A stretch of DNA of 16,685 nucleotides. Origin: Candidatus Sulfopaludibacter sp. SbA3 (GTDB lineage: Bacteria > Acidobacteriota > Terriglobia > Bryobacterales > Bryobacteraceae). The notes beneath the pieces are model-generated. The model was given only the letters and a program-made list of their open reading frames with translations. It had not been told where the DNA came from and made no database searches. The translations under genes and the position numbers were made by a program. Shown in pieces: positions 13,324 through 16,685 of the stretch. How positions within the stretch are numbered: position 1 is the first letter of the stretch; every line of letters begins with the position of its first letter. The stretch is from positions 1 to 16,685 of the forward strand of contig CAMAUG010000046.1 in the NCBI GenBank assembly GCA_945861255.1. Direction: 5' to 3'.

Positions 13324-13834
13324 ACTCCTTTCGGAACACCTGTTGGGCTCGACTGAGAAATGTGCCCACGGATGCCGGATTCAAATCAAGCGTAGATGCG
13401 AGTTCGTCGTAGCTAAGGCCGTGGCTTCTCAGAAGGAGCAGTTCCGCTTGGCGAGGTCGCATGGCACCCAAAACAGCGCGGACCCTGTCCCGCTCCTGTG
13501 CGGCTGAGTGGAGTTCCTCTGGAGTGAGCGGCCTTCGGATCAACGTCAGCAAGCGGTCGTAGCGGTTTCGGCGCGCCTGCCTGCGCAACTCATCTAGAGC
13601 CATGCGAGCAGCCGTTCGATACAGCCAGCCCTCGGCATTTGAACCGTGCGCCGACGGGTTGCGCGACCACTTCAGAAACACCTCAACTGCAAGTTCTTCC
13701 GCGCGGCCCGGATCGCGAATGACTCTGACAATAACGCGGGCTATGCGCTCATATTGAGTTTCGAAGATGGCTTCGAGATCGAACTGGGCCTCGTTGGAAT
13801 CTACTTCAACGACAGCTTCATTCGGTGTGTCCAC
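13298..13834 (-). CDS. ECF-type RNA polymerase sigma factor
   Basis: A 178-residue sigma-70 family protein with only regions 2 and 4, the ECF layout. Region 2 spans about 20-90 (AIFETQYERIARVIVRVIRD, AEELAVEVFLKWSR, GWLYRTAARMALDELRRQAR). Region 4 spans about 113-170, with the helix-turn-helix LSYDELASTLDLNPASVGTF. RPRQAELLLLRSHGLS is the usual lead into region 4.2. The start codon is GTG at 13834; no nearer ATG exists before region 2, and no clear Shine-Dalgarno is seen. The 3' end overlaps the membrane TlpA gene, so the two are translated together. A GTCTAA box upstream suggests autoregulation. I did not assign an ECF group. Confidence 0.92.
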   Translation of the reverse strand: MDTPNEAVVEVDSNEAQFDLEAIFETQYERIARVIVRVIRDPGRAEELAVEVFLKWSRNPSAHGSNAEGWLYRTAARMALDELRRQARRNRYDRLLTLIRRPLTPEELHSAAQERDRVRAVLGAMRPRQAELLLLRSHGLSYDELASTLDLNPASVGTFLSRAQQVFRKEYVEKYGEE

Positions 13835-13848
13835 AATTATTACAACGC

Positions 13849-13875
13849 TTAGACTAGCAGTCTTGTGACACTTTC
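13849..13875 (-). promoter_or_regulatory. Candidate ECF-type promoter of the sigma/TlpA cassette
   Basis: On the minus strand, GTCTAA (13849-13854) is the classic ECF/sigma-E -10 element. Fifteen bases upstream is GAAAGT (13870-13875), a partial match to GGAACT. Transcription would start near 13842, a few bases before the GTG. The placement fits autoregulation by the encoded sigma factor, but the -35 match is weak. Confidence 0.35.
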
Positions 13876-13896
13876 GGACTGCTGTCTGGGTCCGAA
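13856..13896. repeat. Two overlapping inverted repeats upstream of the sigma gene
   Basis: AGCAGTC (13856-13862) pairs with GACTGCT (13877-13883), a perfect 7-base palindrome with a 14-base spacer. TTCGGAC (13873-13879) pairs with GTCCGAA (13890-13896), 7 bases with a 10-base spacer. The arms overlap, so only one can form in RNA. They lie between the glycosyltransferase stop and the sigma gene, overlapping the proposed promoter. They could be operators, a weak terminator for the glycosyltransferase, or a cassette-end feature. Confidence 0.45.
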
Positions 13897-13924
13897 CATT
13901 CCATCAGCCTTACAAATGAGCGCG

Positions 13925-14113
13925 TCAGCGCCCCGCCACGCGCCGGAAGAAATCCAGCGACTGCCTTGCGCACTTGTCCCAGCGAAACCGCTCTGCGCCG
14001 GCGCGGCCGTATCCGGCGAGCTTCGCGCGATCAGTTTCGGATTCCAACAGGCGCGTCAGGGCCGCCGCGATTTCCGCGGGGCTTTTGGGGTCCACCAGCA
14101 GCGCCCCGTCGCG
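13925..14113 (-). repeat. Direct repeat copy B (3' end of intact glycosyltransferase)
   Basis: The last 63 codons of the intact glycosyltransferase gene, matching 11567-11756 in the same orientation with about 85% identity by hand count. The 2.36 kb step between the copies contains the sigma/TlpA cassette. Confidence 0.88.
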
Positions 14114-15007
14114 CGCCACTTCAGGGAGGCTGGAGGCGTTTGAAGTGACCACCGGAACGCGCGCGGCCAGCGCCTGCGCCACTGGAAATCCAAAGCCTTC
14201 ATAGAAGGACGGGTACACGAACACTGTCGCTCCCGCCGTCAGTCCGGGCATTTGCGGCTCCGGGACGTAGCCCAGGTAAGTGGTCTCGGCTTCCAGGCGC
14301 GCGAAGGTTGGCTCGGGCGCCCAACTCCGCGGGCCTGCTGTCACCAGATCGAACTCGGCGCGCAGGCTGGGCTTGAGCGACGCCCACGCGTCCAGCAGCG
14401 TGTCCAGATTCTTGCGTGGTTCGATGGCGCCCGCGAACAACACATACGGCTTGGCGCGGCTCACGGGTACAGCGTCAAAATATTCCTCGGCGACGCCCGA
14501 ATGAATGGTGACGATCTTTTCCGGCGCGATGCCCAGAATCTTGATCGCATCCTGGCGCGTGTTTTCAGAGACGGCGATCAGTCCATCGGCTCGCCTGATG
14601 ACTTTGTCGGCGAAATCGTGGTCCGCGCGCACGTTAGCGGGAGTGTGCATCGCGGGCATCAGCCAGCAGGTCAGGTCGTGAACGGTCGCCGTCAGTTTGG
14701 CGCGGCGCGGCGCGCAGCGAACCTGATTGGAGGGATGAAATATATCCGTGTGCCCCAACGCGGCATCGAGCAGCGGCGTGCCGAACAGTTTCAGCGATTG
14801 AATCAGTGCGATGCGCGCCGCCGTCGCGGCGGAGCCGAGCGGGGAACCCTGGTGATCCAACGCTCCCAGATCGTTCAAGAACGGAAAAACCCGAATGTCG
14901 TCTTCGCGTGCGGCGGCGGCACGGAGCGCGGCCACCCAATGATGAAGATAATTCTTGACACCGGCGCTGCTCAGAAGGACGGGGGTGGCGTCGATGGTGA
15001 TGCGCAT
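13925..15007 (-). CDS. GT4-family glycosyltransferase
   Basis: A 360-residue retaining glycosyltransferase with two Rossmann domains (GT-B fold, GT1/GT4 superfamily). It is likely to add a sugar, possibly mannose, to a lipid-linked or exopolysaccharide precursor at the cytoplasmic membrane face. N-terminal acceptor-domain landmarks are the start MRITIDATPVLLSSAGVKNY and TATVHDLTCW. The linker has AVSENTRQDAIKILGI. Donor-domain landmarks are LFAGAIEPRKNLDTLLDAW (R198, K199) and YPSFYEGFGFPVAQALAARV. The EX7E motif reads E270 to Q278, so the second acid is a glutamine. It lies 3 bases after the GT39-like gene and is surely co-transcribed with it. Its last 63 codons are duplicated at 11567-11756. 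Confidence 0.93.
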   Translation of the reverse strand: MRITIDATPVLLSSAGVKNYLHHWVAALRAAAAREDDIRVFPFLNDLGALDHQGSPLGSAATAARIALIQSLKLFGTPLLDAALGHTDIFHPSNQVRCAPRRAKLTATVHDLTCWLMPAMHTPANVRADHDFADKVIRRADGLIAVSENTRQDAIKILGIAPEKIVTIHSGVAEEYFDAVPVSRAKPYVLFAGAIEPRKNLDTLLDAWASLKPSLRAEFDLVTAGPRSWAPEPTFARLEAETTYLGYVPEPQMPGLTAGATVFVYPSFYEGFGFPVAQALAARVPVVTSNASSLPEVARDGALLVDPKSPAEIAAALTRLLESETDRAKLAGYGRAGAERFRWDKCARQSLDFFRRVAGR

Positions 15008-15010
15008 GAA

Positions 15011-16685
15011 TTATTGATTGAAGAAAACGAATTTGCCGCCGCTTTCGATCAGCATGTGCAGACGCTCGCGGCCCACCAGCTTCTCGAAACGCTCCCGTTG
15101 CGGTTTCTCCACGCAAACATAGTAGCGGTCCGCCGAAAGCCAGCGCTTGCGAAATCCGGCGTCGTCGATGAAAACGTCCTGGGGCGCGTTTGGAGCATAG
15201 GAGCCGTATTCCAGATTCATCACGCGTCCGTTGAGCAGCAGCGGACGGCTGCCGTGGTATGCCTCGGCGTAAAAGACGACGGAAGAGAATGTGAAGTATT
15301 GATTGTCGAGAATAAGCTTCCCGCGTGGCGCGCGATTGAGCGCCTCCGCCAGCGGCCGCGACCCCAGGTAGGGATCGAACACGACCAGAGCCAGCCGCGC
15401 GGCGTGGAAGAACAGCACCATCATTACCACCACTCCGGCGTGGCTTCCGCGCCACGCCGAACGCGCGCCCACCAGAAATGCAATTCCCGCGACCAGCAGC
15501 GGCAGCTTCAAATATGCGAACGATCCCAGCGTTAGATCGCCCATGTGGCCGAGAGAAAGCGTGTAGGCTTCCGGATGCTGCTCCAGCGCGCGCGAAATGT
15601 CGCCGGGCGCCGGCAGGTTCCACACCGAAATCAGAAGGCCCACGACAGCGGCGCAAGCCAGGCTTGCAAGCACCGCCAAGGCAATCTGCCCGCCTCTCCG
15701 CAGCCGGACGGCCGCGGCGGAATCGGTCACCGCCGAGGCGAGCAGTAACGCGAAGGCCGGGTAGGCCGGCATCGAATAATACTCCTGCGTGGATGAAAAC
15801 GTAAAGAAGACCAGCACCACTCCCGCCCAGCACAGGCACAGCAGGCGCATGCGGCCGGCGCGATCTTCGGCGCGGAAGGAAAGCTTTGAGGCCGCCGGGA
15901 AGTACACGCTCCACGGAAACAGCCACAACAGGTGTAACAGCCAGAAATAGAGACGCGGCACGGTGTTGTAATCATGCGGGTAACGCAGGTTCATGAAGCG
16001 CAGCACATGCTCATTCATGAAGTAGAACCAGAAGAAACCGCGATACTGTCCCGGGCCGCCCGCCATCGCGAAGTCGAAATACGGAGGGTTGCGCAGCGTC
16101 GCGATCACGTGCCACGGCGCGGCAATGGCCAGCGCGATGGCGATGCCCGCGGAAACGTGCAGCCGTCGCCAGATCTCGCGGCGCGCGAGTTGTCCGGTGA
16201 GCGCCAGATAGAGCAGCGCGGCCACGGCGGGAAACACGGCGGCGATGAGTCCTTTGAGCAGAATGCCCGTGCCGATGGCGGCGGCCATGACGGTGCTCCA
16301 TAACCGCGGCCGTGGTTCCTCGGGATCGAGCGCGCGCAGGAACGACCACAACGCCAGCGCGATGGCCGAGGTCACGGTGACGTCGGCGATTTGGATGCGC
16401 GTGAACAGCCACATGCCGATGGAGGTGGCCATCGCCAGGCCGGCGTAAAGCCCGGTTCGCGGGGAAAACGCCCACGCGGCCATGCGGAACACAAGCCAGG
16501 CCAGCAGGATGGCCGATAGCACCACGGGAATTCGAACGGCCCAATCGTGCGCGCCGAACAGGGCCTCGCAAATGGCGATCATCCAATAAATGAACGGCGG
16601 CTTTTCCAGATCCGCCACGCCGTTGAGCCGTGCGGTGACCCAATCGCCTGAATCCAGCATGTTGCGCGCGATCTGCGCCTGCACG
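15011..16685 (-). CDS. ArnT/GT39-like membrane glycosyltransferase, 5' end outside the window
   Basis: Multi-pass GT-C glycosyltransferase (PMT_2/ArnT-like) that uses polyprenyl-phosphate sugars as donors and acts on the outer face of the cytoplasmic membrane. The frame is open at the right edge. The visible 558 residues begin VQAQIARNMLDSGDWVTARL, normally found 15-25 residues after the start, so only the N-terminus with the catalytic acidic loop is missing. NGVADLEKPPFIYW (21-34) and FFWFYFMNEHVLRFMNLRYP (217-236) are family hallmarks. About ten hydrophobic segments fill residues 30-440. A soluble C-terminal part (about 450-558, e.g. LILDNQYFTFSSVVFYAEAY) follows, as in other acidobacterial members. 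It ends 3 bases before the GT4 gene. The sugar and acceptor cannot be told. Confidence 0.9.
   Translation of the reverse strand, partial: VQAQIARNMLDSGDWVTARLNGVADLEKPPFIYWMIAICEALFGAHDWAVRIPVVLSAILLAWLVFRMAAWAFSPRTGLYAGLAMATSIGMWLFTRIQIADVTVTSAIALALWSFLRALDPEEPRPRLWSTVMAAAIGTGILLKGLIAAVFPAVAALLYLALTGQLARREIWRRLHVSAGIAIALAIAAPWHVIATLRNPPYFDFAMAGGPGQYRGFFWFYFMNEHVLRFMNLRYPHDYNTVPRLYFWLLHLLWLFPWSVYFPAASKLSFRAEDRAGRMRLLCLCWAGVVLVFFTFSSTQEYYSMPAYPAFALLLASAVTDSAAAVRLRRGGQIALAVLASLACAAVVGLLISVWNLPAPGDISRALEQHPEAYTLSLGHMGDLTLGSFAYLKLPLLVAGIAFLVGARSAWRGSHAGVVVMMVLFFHAARLALVVFDPYLGSRPLAEALNRAPRGKLILDNQYFTFSSVVFYAEAYHGSRPLLLNGRVMNLEYGSYAPNAPQDVFIDDAGFRKRWLSADRYYVCVEKPQRERFEKLVGRERLHMLIESGGKFVFFNQ

Noticed and set aside
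11567..14113. Insertion sequence or transposon carrying the cassette
   Set aside because: No transposase, integrase or terminal inverted repeats are visible; the repeats are direct and made of coding sequence.
14252..15535. 427-codon + strand open frame
   Set aside because: It is antisense to the glycosyltransferase genes, which have clear motifs; its protein is rich in Arg, Gln and His, as expected for a GC-rich shadow.
14634..15926. 430-codon minus-strand open frame
   Set aside because: Another frame of the GT39-like and glycosyltransferase genes; Arg-rich, with no family motif.

Overview
The window is about 16.7 kb of GC-rich bacterial chromosome. It most likely comes from a soil-type Acidobacteriota (Solibacter/Bryobacter-like). 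I infer this from gene style: a secreted protein with a 'YLKDG..QLVREY..' start, an ECF sigma factor coupled to membrane-anchored TlpA proteins, and Tad genes followed by tiny membrane peptides. No rRNA or marker gene confirms it. I saw no tRNA, rRNA, CRISPR array, transposase or integrase.

Positions 1-2985 (+ strand) are the end of a Tad/Flp pilus operon. It holds the C-terminus of the TadA/CpaF ATPase, then TadB and TadC. A possibly structured leader, a 30-residue membrane peptide, a terminator-like hairpin and a small four-helix membrane protein follow. Positions 2986-3341 hold no convincing gene.

Positions 3342-10281 are all on the minus strand. Read in the direction of transcription they are speA (arginine decarboxylase) with oligopeptidase B 17 bases behind it, then a higBA toxin-antitoxin pair with a perfect-consensus promoter and a palindromic operator inside it, then a hydroxyacid-oxoacid transhydrogenase (ADHFE1-like) and an exported DinB-fold protein. 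Divergent from speA is a secreted acidobacterial protein (10385-11170).

Positions 11171-11996 are a scrap zone. It holds a probable piece of a multi-pass membrane protein (+), the first 39 codons of a NodU/CmcH-type carbamoyltransferase (-), and the frameshifted 3' end of a GT4 glycosyltransferase (-). That last piece is about 85% identical to the 3' end of the intact glycosyltransferase 2.36 kb away and in the same orientation.

Between these two direct repeats lies a compact three-gene cassette (11997-13834, minus strand): an ECF sigma factor, a TlpA-like thioredoxin with a short cytoplasmic N-terminal domain and one membrane segment, and a second exported TlpA-like protein. All three genes overlap. 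The fusion protein is a candidate anti-sigma factor whose sensor would be a periplasmic thioredoxin domain. This possible redox-signalling module, and its position between duplicated gene ends, is the most interesting part of the window.

Positions 13925-16685 (-) carry a GT4 glycosyltransferase and an upstream ArnT/GT39-like membrane glycosyltransferase that runs off the right edge. This is a cell-surface glycan locus to which the broken carbamoyltransferase probably once belonged.
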